In this document: positions 56,609 through 64,000 of the stretch, one piece after another | Layout of the letters: each line of letters begins with the position of its first letter | Numbering within the stretch: position 1 is the stretch's first letter | Source of the DNA: Dactylosporangium sucinum | GTDB taxonomy: Bacteria > Actinomycetota > Actinomycetes > Mycobacteriales > Micromonosporaceae | Assembly (NCBI RefSeq): GCF_014647515.1 | Contig: NZ_BMPI01000051.1 | Coordinates: forward strand, 25,773-89,772 | DNA length: 64,000 nt | Direction: 5' to 3' | Program-made: the position numbers and the translations under genes | Notes under the pieces: generated by a model | The model's database searches: none | Told to the model about the DNA's origin: nothing | The model's input: the letters and a program-made list of their open reading frames with translations, nothing else

Positions 56609-59600
56609 CCCCAGTCGGTGGCCCGGTCGACCCCGGCCATCCGCACGTAGCGCGCCGTCACCGGGGCGAAGACCACGCTGTCGGTGCCGCCGTCACCGGC
56701 GTCCACGGTGGACACCGCCGTCCAGGAGCTGCCGTTCGAGGAGACCTCGATGCGGTACCGCGACCCGTACGCCGCCTCCCAGCGCAGGATGACCCGGCGC
56801 ACCGTGCGGGCCGACCCGAGGTCGACGGTGATCGACTGGTTGTCGGTCCACCAGCTGCTCCACCGCGTCGTCGGGTCACCGTCGACGGCCGCCCCGGCGG
56901 AGTAGCCGATGAAGGTGCCGTTGGCCGAGACGCCGCGACCCTGGGCCAGGTTGGCGATCGGGTCGCCGCGCCGGGCCGGGAAGGAGACGGCCTGCTGGTA
57001 CGTCGGCCGGTTCTGCCACGAGATCTTGTCGTGGGTGATCCCGCCGAGCGGCGACTGGATGATCGTGTCCGCGCACCACTGGTCGCCGGCGGCGCAGTCC
57101 TTGTCGCCGGGGTAGGTCGTCGTCGCCGGCTGTGCGGCGGCCGCGGCGAGGGTGGTGGTGAGCACCTGCCGGCAGGCGGCGAGGTCGCCGCCGCCGCAGT
57201 AGGTGCGGCCGAGGCCGCTGCGCACCGGGTCGCCGAGCACCGTGCGGAGGTCCTTGTCGAGGTACCCCCACCAGCCGTACTGGAAGGCCGAGCCCTTGTG
57301 GCTCTGGCTCTGGTTCAGCGAGCCGGCGCTGGTCGGGCCGGTGTACCCGGACGGGGACTCGTCGATCTGCAGCGCCCCGGTGAGCGCGGCGTAGACGTCG
57401 TCGCCGAGCCCCGGGCGGAAGGTGGCGTCGACCAGCCGCGGCCACCAGGCGTCGAAGATCCGGATCGCGTCCGCGTGGAGGTACACATGGGAACCCGGCG
57501 TCGTCTCGACCCGCTTGGCGCCGGCGGCCTGCCACGCCGCCAGCTTCGCGACGTCGGGACCGCCGGTGCTGCCGAGGATCCGCAGCAGCTCCGGCAGCAG
57601 GGCCTCGGCCCGCAGGTCGGTGACGGCGGCGTCCTCGACCAGCCGCACCACGCCGGCCCGGTCCAGCTTCGCGTTGTTCGCCAGGGCCGAGCGCACCCGC
57701 CGGTCCAGCAGGTCGGCGCGGTGCACGGCGCCGAAGCTGAAGTTGCCGTCGGCCGCGCTGAAGCCGAGCGCCTGCTTGTTGTTCCAGCTGACGAAGTAGT
57801 CCTGGCCGGTCGACTGCGGATGCTGCCCGGCCGGCGCGTAGTCGGCGGTGTTGGTGTCGGGGTTCCAGCCCGACCACTCGTAGGCGGCCTCGGCCTTCGT
57901 CGGCAGGTTCGGGTTCGCCCCGGCCTTGCGCACCGGGTTGTTGCCGGAGTTGAAGTAGCCGGTCTCGGCCGCGTTCACGTAGAACCAGTTGAACGCGTAG
58001 CCCACGTCCGACGCCGCGGTGACGAACGCCGACGCCGAGCCCATCGCGGCCGGGTCGTTGAACGCCTGGAACCCGATCGCCGAGTCGGCCTCGTGCCGGT
58101 AGGTGGAGCGCAGCTGGGTGAACGCCACCGGCTGCCCGCCGACCGTGCCGCGCCACGCGACGAGGCCGTACTTCGTCCGCAACGTCGTCAGCTGGTACGA
58201 CCCGGCCGGCGTGGAGTCCGCGACGGTCGGGGTCCACGCGTTGGTACGGGTGAGCTTCTCCATCGGCGTGCAGGCGCCGCGGAACAGGTAGGCCTCCGAC
58301 GCGCGGGTCGCCGGGGAGCCGTCGACGTTGCACAGCGGCACGGCGTAGGTGTCGGTGATGTCCTGCTCGGCCGAGGTGGCGCTCCACGCGTAGTCCTGCC
58401 CGCGGCCGAGCAGCACGTAGAGGTTCAGCCCGGCGAACGCCACGCCGTGCGCGCTGATGCCCGGGCCCTGCAGCTCCTGCAGCATGAGCAGCTGCGGGGA
58501 GAAGTACCCGGTCTGCGGCCCGAAGACGGCGATCGGGTTGCCGGTCGCCGAGTGGGCGGCGTCGATCACGACGGCGTTGGACATGCCGCGCTTGGTGGCC
58601 GCGCCCGGCGCCAGGCCGGCCGTGGTCGTCGCCGAGCCGGACGGGTTGAACACCACCGGCTGCGCGGTGACGCTGCCGAGGTCGGGCAGGGCGACGCCGG
58701 CCGCGTTCGGGTCGGCGGCGCCGTACGGGAAGGTCTGCCCGGCGTGCAGGGTCAGCGTCGCCTCCTCGTCGTTCTGCGACCGGAAGGCGGCCCACAGGCG
58801 GTCGCCCTCGGTGGCGCCGTAGCGGGCCCGCGCGGTGACCCGCACCAGCGCCGACTCGACCTCGCCGCCCCCACCGCCGCCGAACAGGCCGCCCACGACC
58901 CCGGCGATCGCGATGAGGTCGGTCAGCTGGAACGGCTCCGGCCCGCCCGCGTTCGTGATCGCGTCGAGGTGGCCGGTCAGCACGTACTCGCCGGGGCAGT
59001 TGCGGCCCGACATGCAGGCGGCGATGTAGGCGTTGATGCCGGCGATGTACTGCTGGACGTCCGCGTACAGCTGCGCGCCCCGCGGCCCCTTCGACTGCAG
59101 CGCGGCGACCTGGGCCTGCAGGTCGGCCTCGGTGTACGGGGCGTTGCGCCAGATCGACTGCTCCAGCTCGCGGTTGCCGGGCGCGCCGCCCGCGAACGGG
59201 GTGAGCTGGCCGCGGCCGACCCGCCGCAGCAGGTCCATGACGAAGAGCCGGTCCTCGGCTCCGGCGTACCCGGCGCCGAACATGGTGCCGGCCCGGGTCG
59301 TGCCGGTCACGTGCGGCACGCCGAGGGTCTTGTCCCGCACGATCGTCACGTCGGCGCGCGGGCTGTAGCTGCGCTCGACCTGCCCGGCGGGCACGCCGAA
59401 CGAGGCGCTGTTGTAGAAGCGGTCGATCTGCTCGGTGGTGAGGCCGGTGTAGGCCGAGACGAGGTTCGCGTACTTGCCGAGCTGGTCGGCCGAGTGCGCC
59501 GGCCGGAACCCGAGCGCCTGATGGGCCAGGATGTCGACGAGCGTCGCGTTGCCGTTCTGGCCGGGCGGCAGGATGTCGTCGCACTCGTCGAGGCAGTAGT

Positions 59601-59706
59601 CGGTGGGCGTCAGGACGGCCGCCTGGGCCGGGGCGGGCAGCGCCACGAGGACGCCGGCGGTGAGCAGGAGCGCCGTCAGGGCGCGTTTGACTACGGATCG
59701 GGACAT
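56572..59706 (-). CDS. Secreted penicillin-acylase-family protein with C-terminal F5/8 (discoidin) domain
   Basis: 1044 residues. A signal peptide ends APAQAA near 30. The alpha part (about 80-340) has the acylase start VTIVRDKTLGVPHVTGTTRAGTMFGAGYAGAEDRLF; the Ntn nucleophile Ser follows a Gly-Met in RGMSNAVVID near 374, where the precursor would be cut. The beta part continues to about 870. The last 150 residues (GRGVSANGTFIGYSAGAAVDGDPTTRWSSWWTDNQSITVDLG to YSLWELEVYAR) are a discoidin/CBM32-type module. The enzyme probably deacylates an amide outside the cell. ATG 59706 has GAAGGGA upstream. Confidence 0.93.
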   Translation of the reverse strand: MSRSVVKRALTALLLTAGVLVALPAPAQAAVLTPTDYCLDECDDILPPGQNGNATLVDILAHQALGFRPAHSADQLGKYANLVSAYTGLTTEQIDRFYNSASFGVPAGQVERSYSPRADVTIVRDKTLGVPHVTGTTRAGTMFGAGYAGAEDRLFVMDLLRRVGRGQLTPFAGGAPGNRELEQSIWRNAPYTEADLQAQVAALQSKGPRGAQLYADVQQYIAGINAYIAACMSGRNCPGEYVLTGHLDAITNAGGPEPFQLTDLIAIAGVVGGLFGGGGGGEVESALVRVTARARYGATEGDRLWAAFRSQNDEEATLTLHAGQTFPYGAADPNAAGVALPDLGSVTAQPVVFNPSGSATTTAGLAPGAATKRGMSNAVVIDAAHSATGNPIAVFGPQTGYFSPQLLMLQELQGPGISAHGVAFAGLNLYVLLGRGQDYAWSATSAEQDITDTYAVPLCNVDGSPATRASEAYLFRGACTPMEKLTRTNAWTPTVADSTPAGSYQLTTLRTKYGLVAWRGTVGGQPVAFTQLRSTYRHEADSAIGFQAFNDPAAMGSASAFVTAASDVGYAFNWFYVNAAETGYFNSGNNPVRKAGANPNLPTKAEAAYEWSGWNPDTNTADYAPAGQHPQSTGQDYFVSWNNKQALGFSAADGNFSFGAVHRADLLDRRVRSALANNAKLDRAGVVRLVEDAAVTDLRAEALLPELLRILGSTGGPDVAKLAAWQAAGAKRVETTPGSHVYLHADAIRIFDAWWPRLVDATFRPGLGDDVYAALTGALQIDESPSGYTGPTSAGSLNQSQSHKGSAFQYGWWGYLDKDLRTVLGDPVRSGLGRTYCGGGDLAACRQVLTTTLAAAAAQPATTTYPGDKDCAAGDQWCADTIIQSPLGGITHDKISWQNRPTYQQAVSFPARRGDPIANLAQGRGVSANGTFIGYSAGAAVDGDPTTRWSSWWTDNQSITVDLGSARTVRRVILRWEAAYGSRYRIEVSSNGSSWTAVSTVDAGDGGTDSVVFAPVTARYVRMAGVDRATDWGYSLWELEVYAR

Positions 59707-59834
59707 GGCGGATCCCTTCCGGGGGTGGCGAGTCAATGTGAAAGTGACTCGGATTACCGGATGGTAACAACGACACGTATCGCTGAATAGAGGTTCAGGA
59801 GTGCCTGATGTGGCGCCTCGACTAGGCTTCCGAC

Positions 59835-62807
59835 GTGCTCGTGGTCCATGCGCTCTGGGCGGATGCCCGGCTCTGCCTCTGGGCCGAGGACGGGACGCTC
59901 CCGCCCGCGCCGTCCCGCTCGCGGGCCCGCGTGGCGGCGCACCCGTTCGCCGTGCGGGGCCTCGACCTCGACGGCGACGCCGGTGTGGCCGCCGTGCGCA
60001 CGCTGCGGCTGCCGACCCGCGGCGGCGTGCCCGAGCCCTCGCCGTCGGTCGTGACCGAGCCGCGGACCGGCAAGGTGGAGCTGCGCGACTGGACCGTCGA
60101 GACGGTCGGCTACGCGCCGGACGACGCGGTCGGGCTGCTGCGCTCGCTGGCCGGACTGGCCGGCGACGACCTGGTGCTGGGCGAGACGACCCGCTGGTTC
60201 GCCGCGGTCGCGACCTTCGCCGCCGGGCTGGTGGCCCGCGGCCGGCTCCTCCCGTCCCTGGCCGAGTCCGAGGCCCGCTGGCTGCCGGTGCTCACCGGGC
60301 GGGACGCCGCGTACACCCGGCAGTTGGCGCTCGCCCTCCCGCAGGCGGCGATCGACGGCGATCGGAGCCGGGCCGGCGTGCTCGCCGAAGTGCTCGACGC
60401 GTTCGTCGACGCCGCCGCCCGGGACGCGCTGCCCGCGCCGCGCCACCGCGTGCCCGGCACCGCCGGCGCCTGGGTCGCCGCCCTCACCGGCCGCGACCGC
60501 ACGGTCCACGGCGCCGAGCCGCACGACCTCGCGGTCCTGCGCGCCGAGCTGGCCGCGTGGCAGCGCGACGCCGTCGGCGGCTCCGTCCGGGCCTGCTTCC
60601 GGCTGGTCGAGCCGGCGGAGGACCTGGACCTCGCGCCCTGGCGGCTCGAGTTCGCGCTGCAGGCCGCCGACGAGCCGAGCCTCGTCGTCGGCGCCGACCG
60701 GGTCTGGCGCTCGCGGGGCGCGCTGACCGCTCTCCAGCGGCACATCCCGGCGCCCCAGGAGACGCTGCTCGCCGAGCTGGGCCGGGCCAGCCGCCTGTAC
60801 CCGGCGATCGAGGACGCGCTGCGCACCGCCCGCCCGGCCGAGCTGGAGCTCGACGCGGCCGGCGCCCACCGGATGCTCAGCGAGTACGCGCCGCTGCTGG
60901 CCGCCGCCGGCTTCGGCCTGCTGCTGCCCGGCTGGTGGCGCAAGGCGTCGGCGCGGCTCGGGCTGCGGCTCACCGCGCGGTCGTCCACGGCCACCGCACC
61001 GGGCACCGTCGACACCGGCAGCGCGCTCGGCCTCGCCGCCGTCGTCGACTACCGCTGGGATCTCGCGATCGGCGACGAGCCGCTCACCCAGGAGGAGCTG
61101 CGCCGCCTCACCGATCTCAGGGCGCCGCTGGTCAACCTGCGCGGCCAGTGGGTCGAGCTGGACCCGCGACGCCTGGCGGCGGGCCTGGAGATCCTGCGGC
61201 AGCGCGGCGAGGAGCAGGCCGCGCTCACCGTCGCCGACCTGCTGCACCTGGCCGGCGGCGCCGACGAGGGCCCGGGCGGCCTGCCGGTCACCGGCATCAC
61301 CGCCGACGGCTGGCTCGGCGACCTGCTGTCGGGGGAGACGGAGCTGCGCATCGGCCACGTCCAGGTGCCCGACGGGTTCGCCGGCGAGCTCCGCCCGTAC
61401 CAGCAGCGCGGGCTGAACTGGCTCGGCTTCCTGGAACAGGCCGGCCTCGGCGGCATCCTGGCCGACGACATGGGGCTCGGCAAGACCGTCCAGCTGCTCG
61501 CCCTCATCGCCGCCAAGGCGCCCGGCCCCACCCTGCTGGTCTGCCCGATGTCGCTCGTCGGCAACTGGCAGCGGGAGGCCGCCAAGTTCGCGCCCGGCCT
61601 GCGCGTGCACGTCCACCACGGCGCCGAGCGGGCCCGCGGCGCGGCGTTCCGGACCGCGGTCGCGGAGGCCGACCTGGTCATCACCACCTACTCGATCGCG
61701 GCCCGCGACGCGGCCGCGCTCAAGGCGCTGCGCTGGCACCGGCTGGTCCTCGACGAGGCGCAGGCCGTCAAGAACGCGGCGACGAAGCAGTCGGTCGCGG
61801 TACGGCAGCTACCCGCGCGCCACCGGGTCGCCGTCACCGGCACGCCCGTCGAGAACCGGCTCGCCGACCTGTGGTCGATCATGGACTTCGCCAACCCGGG
61901 CCTGCTCGGCACCGCGACGAAGTTCCGCGAGCGGTTCGCCGAGCCGGTCGAGCGGTTCGGCGACGAGGAGGCCGCGGCGCGGCTGCGCCGGATCACCCAG
62001 CCATTCGTGCTCCGGCGGGTCAAGACCGACAAGGGCATCATCGCCGACCTGCCGGAGAAGCTGGAGATGGACGTCCTGTGCAACCTGACGCGGGAGCAGG
62101 CGTCGCTGTACCAGGCCGTCGTCGACGACATGCTGGCCCGCATCGAGCGGAGCGAGGGCATCGAGCGCCGCGGCCTGGTGCTGGCCACCATGACCCGGCT
62201 CAAGCAGGTCTGCAACCACCCGGCGCAGGCGCTGCGCGACGGCAGCCGGCTCGCCGGCCGCAGCGGCAAGCTGGCCCGGCTGGAGGAGATCCTCGACGAG
62301 GTGCTCGCGGCCGGCGAGCGGGCGCTGATCTTCACGCAGTATGCGGAGTTCGGCGGCATGCTGCGGGCCCACCTGTCGGCCCGGTTCGGCCGCGAGGTCG
62401 CGTTCCTGCACGGCGGCCTGCCGAAGGCGTCCCGCGACGCGCTCGTCGCCCGGTTCCAGTCGGCCGACCCGGGGGCGCCGCCGCTGTTCGTGCTGTCGCT
62501 GAAGGCGGGCGGCACCGGCCTGACGCTCACCGCGGCCAACCACGTCGTGCACGTCGACCGCTGGTGGAACCCGGCGGTCGAGGACCAGGCCACCGACCGG
62601 GCCTTCCGCATCGGTCAGCGCCGGGCGGTCCAGGTGCGCAAGTTCGTCACGGCCGGCACGGTCGAGGAGAAGATCGCCGCCATGATCCACGACAAGCGCG
62701 GCCTCGCCGCCCGCATCGTGGGCGCCGGCGAGCAGTGGCTCACCGAGCTGTCCACGACGGAGCTGCGTTCCCTGCTGGCCCTCGAACCGGGCGCGGTGGT
62801 GGAGTGA
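59835..62807 (+). CDS. SNF2-family DEAD/DEAH helicase (SWIM-partner type)
   Basis: 990 residues. An N-terminal SNF2_N-associated region of about 480 residues precedes motifs I (DDMGLGKT, about 545-552), II (DEAQ, about 639), III (VTGTPVENRLADLWSI) and the C-terminal helicase with HGGLPKASRD, LSLKAGGTGLTLTAANHVVHVDRWWNPAVEDQATDRAFRIGQ. This is the bacterial SNF2 type that is usually next to a SWIM zinc-finger protein, as here. GTG 59835 has TAGGCT 6 nt upstream and no ribosome site, so the mRNA is probably leaderless. It may remodel DNA-protein or nucleic-acid complexes. Confidence 0.95.
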   Translation: MLVVHALWADARLCLWAEDGTLPPAPSRSRARVAAHPFAVRGLDLDGDAGVAAVRTLRLPTRGGVPEPSPSVVTEPRTGKVELRDWTVETVGYAPDDAVGLLRSLAGLAGDDLVLGETTRWFAAVATFAAGLVARGRLLPSLAESEARWLPVLTGRDAAYTRQLALALPQAAIDGDRSRAGVLAEVLDAFVDAAARDALPAPRHRVPGTAGAWVAALTGRDRTVHGAEPHDLAVLRAELAAWQRDAVGGSVRACFRLVEPAEDLDLAPWRLEFALQAADEPSLVVGADRVWRSRGALTALQRHIPAPQETLLAELGRASRLYPAIEDALRTARPAELELDAAGAHRMLSEYAPLLAAAGFGLLLPGWWRKASARLGLRLTARSSTATAPGTVDTGSALGLAAVVDYRWDLAIGDEPLTQEELRRLTDLRAPLVNLRGQWVELDPRRLAAGLEILRQRGEEQAALTVADLLHLAGGADEGPGGLPVTGITADGWLGDLLSGETELRIGHVQVPDGFAGELRPYQQRGLNWLGFLEQAGLGGILADDMGLGKTVQLLALIAAKAPGPTLLVCPMSLVGNWQREAAKFAPGLRVHVHHGAERARGAAFRTAVAEADLVITTYSIAARDAAALKALRWHRLVLDEAQAVKNAATKQSVAVRQLPARHRVAVTGTPVENRLADLWSIMDFANPGLLGTATKFRERFAEPVERFGDEEAAARLRRITQPFVLRRVKTDKGIIADLPEKLEMDVLCNLTREQASLYQAVVDDMLARIERSEGIERRGLVLATMTRLKQVCNHPAQALRDGSRLAGRSGKLARLEEILDEVLAAGERALIFTQYAEFGGMLRAHLSARFGREVAFLHGGLPKASRDALVARFQSADPGAPPLFVLSLKAGGTGLTLTAANHVVHVDRWWNPAVEDQATDRAFRIGQRRAVQVRKFVTAGTVEEKIAAMIHDKRGLAARIVGAGEQWLTELSTTELRSLLALEPGAVVE

Positions 62808-62823
62808 CGGATAGACTGCGTCG

Positions 62824-63111
62824 GTGTTCGTGATCACGCTGAGCTATGTCGCCGACCTCGACCGCATCGACGAGGCCATGGACGACCACCGCGAGTGGGT
62901 CGACGGGCAGTTCGAGGACGGCGTGTTCGTCGCCTCGGGCGCGATGGTGCCGCGCACCGGCGGGGTGATCCTGGCCGCCGGCCTGGAGCGGCCCGAGCTG
63001 GAGGCCCGGCTGGCGCTCGACCCCTTCCAGCAGAAGGGGCTCGCGGAGTACACGATCGTGGAGTTCGCCCCCCGCAAGGTCGTGCCCGGCCTGGAGCGGC
63101 TGCAGGCGTGA
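62824..63111 (+). CDS. YciI-like (YCII) protein
   Basis: 95 residues, ferredoxin-like YCII fold: MFVITLSYVADLDRIDEAMDDHREWVDGQFEDGVFVASGAMVPRTGG with the His and Asp (DDHREW) typical of YciI and FQQKGLAEYTIVEFAP near the end. It sits between SNF2 and SWIM genes, 16 bp after the first. GTG 62824 has TAGACT 6 nt upstream, inside the intergenic gap, so it may also be transcribed on its own without a leader. Confidence 0.92.
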   Translation: MFVITLSYVADLDRIDEAMDDHREWVDGQFEDGVFVASGAMVPRTGGVILAAGLERPELEARLALDPFQQKGLAEYTIVEFAPRKVVPGLERLQA

Positions 63112-63190
63112 CCGGTCCGGAGCGCAGCGGAGGGGCCGGTCACCGTGGCTGCGGTCCGGTGGCAGTGACCGGTTCCGGAGCGGAGCGCGC

Positions 63191-64000
63191 GTGACCCGGC
63201 CGGACCACTGGGGCAGCCGCACGATCCGGGTCGAGGGCGGCATCCGCGCCCGCAGCACCCGCGGGGCCATCGGGTCGAGCTGGTGGTCCAAGCGGTTCCT
63301 GGCGGTCCTGGAGTCCTTCGCGCTCGGCACCCGGCTGACCCGCGGGCGCAACTATGCTCGCGCCGGCCAGGTGCTCCGCCTGGACGTCGAGCCCGGCACG
63401 GTCACCGCGACCGTGCAGGGTTCCCGCCCCCGTCCGTACCTGGTGAGCGTCGGCCTCGCCCAGCTGTCTCCCGAGGCCTGGGCCCGCGTCGAGGCCGCGC
63501 TGGCCGGCGAGGCACTGGGCGCCGCGAAGCTGCTGGCGGGTGAGCTGCCGCCGGACGTCGAGCAGGTGTTCGCCGCGGTTGACGCCCCACTGTTCCCGGC
63601 CCGCTTCACGGACCTCGCGATGCGTTGCTCGTGCCCGGACGCGGCGGTGCCGTGCAAGCACCTGGCGGCCGCCTTCTACCTGCTCGCGGAGCGCTTCGAC
63701 GCCGACCCGTTCCTGATCCTGCGCTGGCGCGGCCGCACCCGCGAAGCCCTGCTGGCCAACCTGCGCACCCTCCGCTCGGCGGACCTGGAGACCGCGGAAG
63801 AACCGGCCGCGCCGCCGCAACCACCATCGCCCGCGGCTGCTCCGGGCGCGGCGGGCGGAGCGCGCGCTGGCGTGGCGGGCGCTGGCGTGGCGGGCGCGGC
63901 GAGTGCTGGTGTGGCGGGCGGGGCGGGTGCTGGTGTGGCGGGCGGGGCGGCTGCGGGCGGGGCGGGTGCGGGCGGGGCGGGTGCGGGCGGGGCGGGTGCT
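63191..64000 (+). CDS. SWIM zinc-finger protein (runs off the right edge)
   Basis: 270 residues visible and open to the last base. WGSRTIRVEGGIRARSTRGAIGSSWWSKRFLAVLESF is the usual start of SNF2-linked SWIM proteins; the SWIM motif CSCPDAAVPCKH has Cys146, Cys148, Cys155 and His157, which bind zinc. After about residue 207 the protein becomes Ala/Gly/Val-rich, encoded by repeats such as GCGGGCGGGGCGGGT. GTG 63191 has CGGAGCGGAGC upstream. The 80-bp gap to the YciI gene has GACCGGTYCGGAGCG repeated. Confidence 0.92.
   Translation, partial: MTRPDHWGSRTIRVEGGIRARSTRGAIGSSWWSKRFLAVLESFALGTRLTRGRNYARAGQVLRLDVEPGTVTATVQGSRPRPYLVSVGLAQLSPEAWARVEAALAGEALGAAKLLAGELPPDVEQVFAAVDAPLFPARFTDLAMRCSCPDAAVPCKHLAAAFYLLAERFDADPFLILRWRGRTREALLANLRTLRSADLETAEEPAAPPQPPSPAAAPGAAGGARAGVAGAGVAGAASAGVAGGAGAGVAGGAAAGGAGAGGAGAGGAGA

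Overview
The window is a 64 kb piece of an actinobacterial chromosome. It is very GC-rich, uses many GTG and TTG starts, and carries many compact or overlapping gene pairs. The gene content (SNF2/SWIM pair, MacS-type kinase, GT4 next to a debranching enzyme, Ser/Thr kinase with an external carbohydrate-binding-like domain, CaCA antiporter, class F sortase, five-gene peptide ABC operon) and the dispersed palindromes best fit Micromonosporaceae. The family is an inference from gene style; no rRNA is present to confirm it. No prophage, insertion sequence, CRISPR array or large biosynthetic cluster was seen.

Layout: 1-2.9 kb holds a truncated PP2C phosphatase divergent from a large LuxR-type ATPase regulator with an internal 33-bp minisatellite. 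2.9-9.1 kb is an alpha-glucan block (GH63-like glucosidase, glycogen-debranching-type enzyme, GT4 glycosyltransferase). 9.2-12.7 kb is a tightly coupled run of Ser/Thr kinase, patatin lipase and PlsC-type acyltransferase. 13-24.5 kb has an oxidoreductase, a very large zinc-ribbon membrane protein, a two-component pair whose genes are split by about 1 kb of repeats, uracil-DNA glycosylase, an FNR-type reductase and a class F sortase with a secreted partner. 24.7-31.9 kb has citrate synthase, membrane-anchored proteins, a STAS protein, a Ca2+/cation antiporter and a CheY-like protein.

32.1-33.3 kb is a tRNA island of five tRNAs with an HNH endonuclease; two of the tRNAs have poor stems. 33.4-43.9 kb is mixed: GT2, a long disordered repeat protein, a DUF2334 lipoprotein, an MFS exporter in a repeat-rich area, and an aldo/keto reductase divergent from a response regulator. 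43.9-52.3 kb has a secreted subtilase and a leftward di/oligopeptide ABC operon, which could together supply and import peptides. 52.8-64 kb has exonuclease III, a LacI regulator with a bracketed promoter, small orphan genes, a penicillin-acylase/discoidin fusion, and the SNF2-YciI-SWIM set at the right edge.

The most interesting signals are non-coding: (i) two hairpins with different 12-bp stems but an identical 12-nt loop CTTCCCCCGTGG, each upstream of a membrane-anchored protein gene and each accompanied by the same 14-nt motif; (ii) a dispersed family of about 56-bp palindromes (four copies) and a separate perfect 27-bp inverted repeat; (iii) a promoter bracketed by two GAGAGCGCTCTC operators whose predicted transcript ends at an intrinsic terminator before lacI; (iv) a divergent promoter where two -10 boxes share one TA step and both mRNAs would be leaderless, part of a wider leaderless pattern here.
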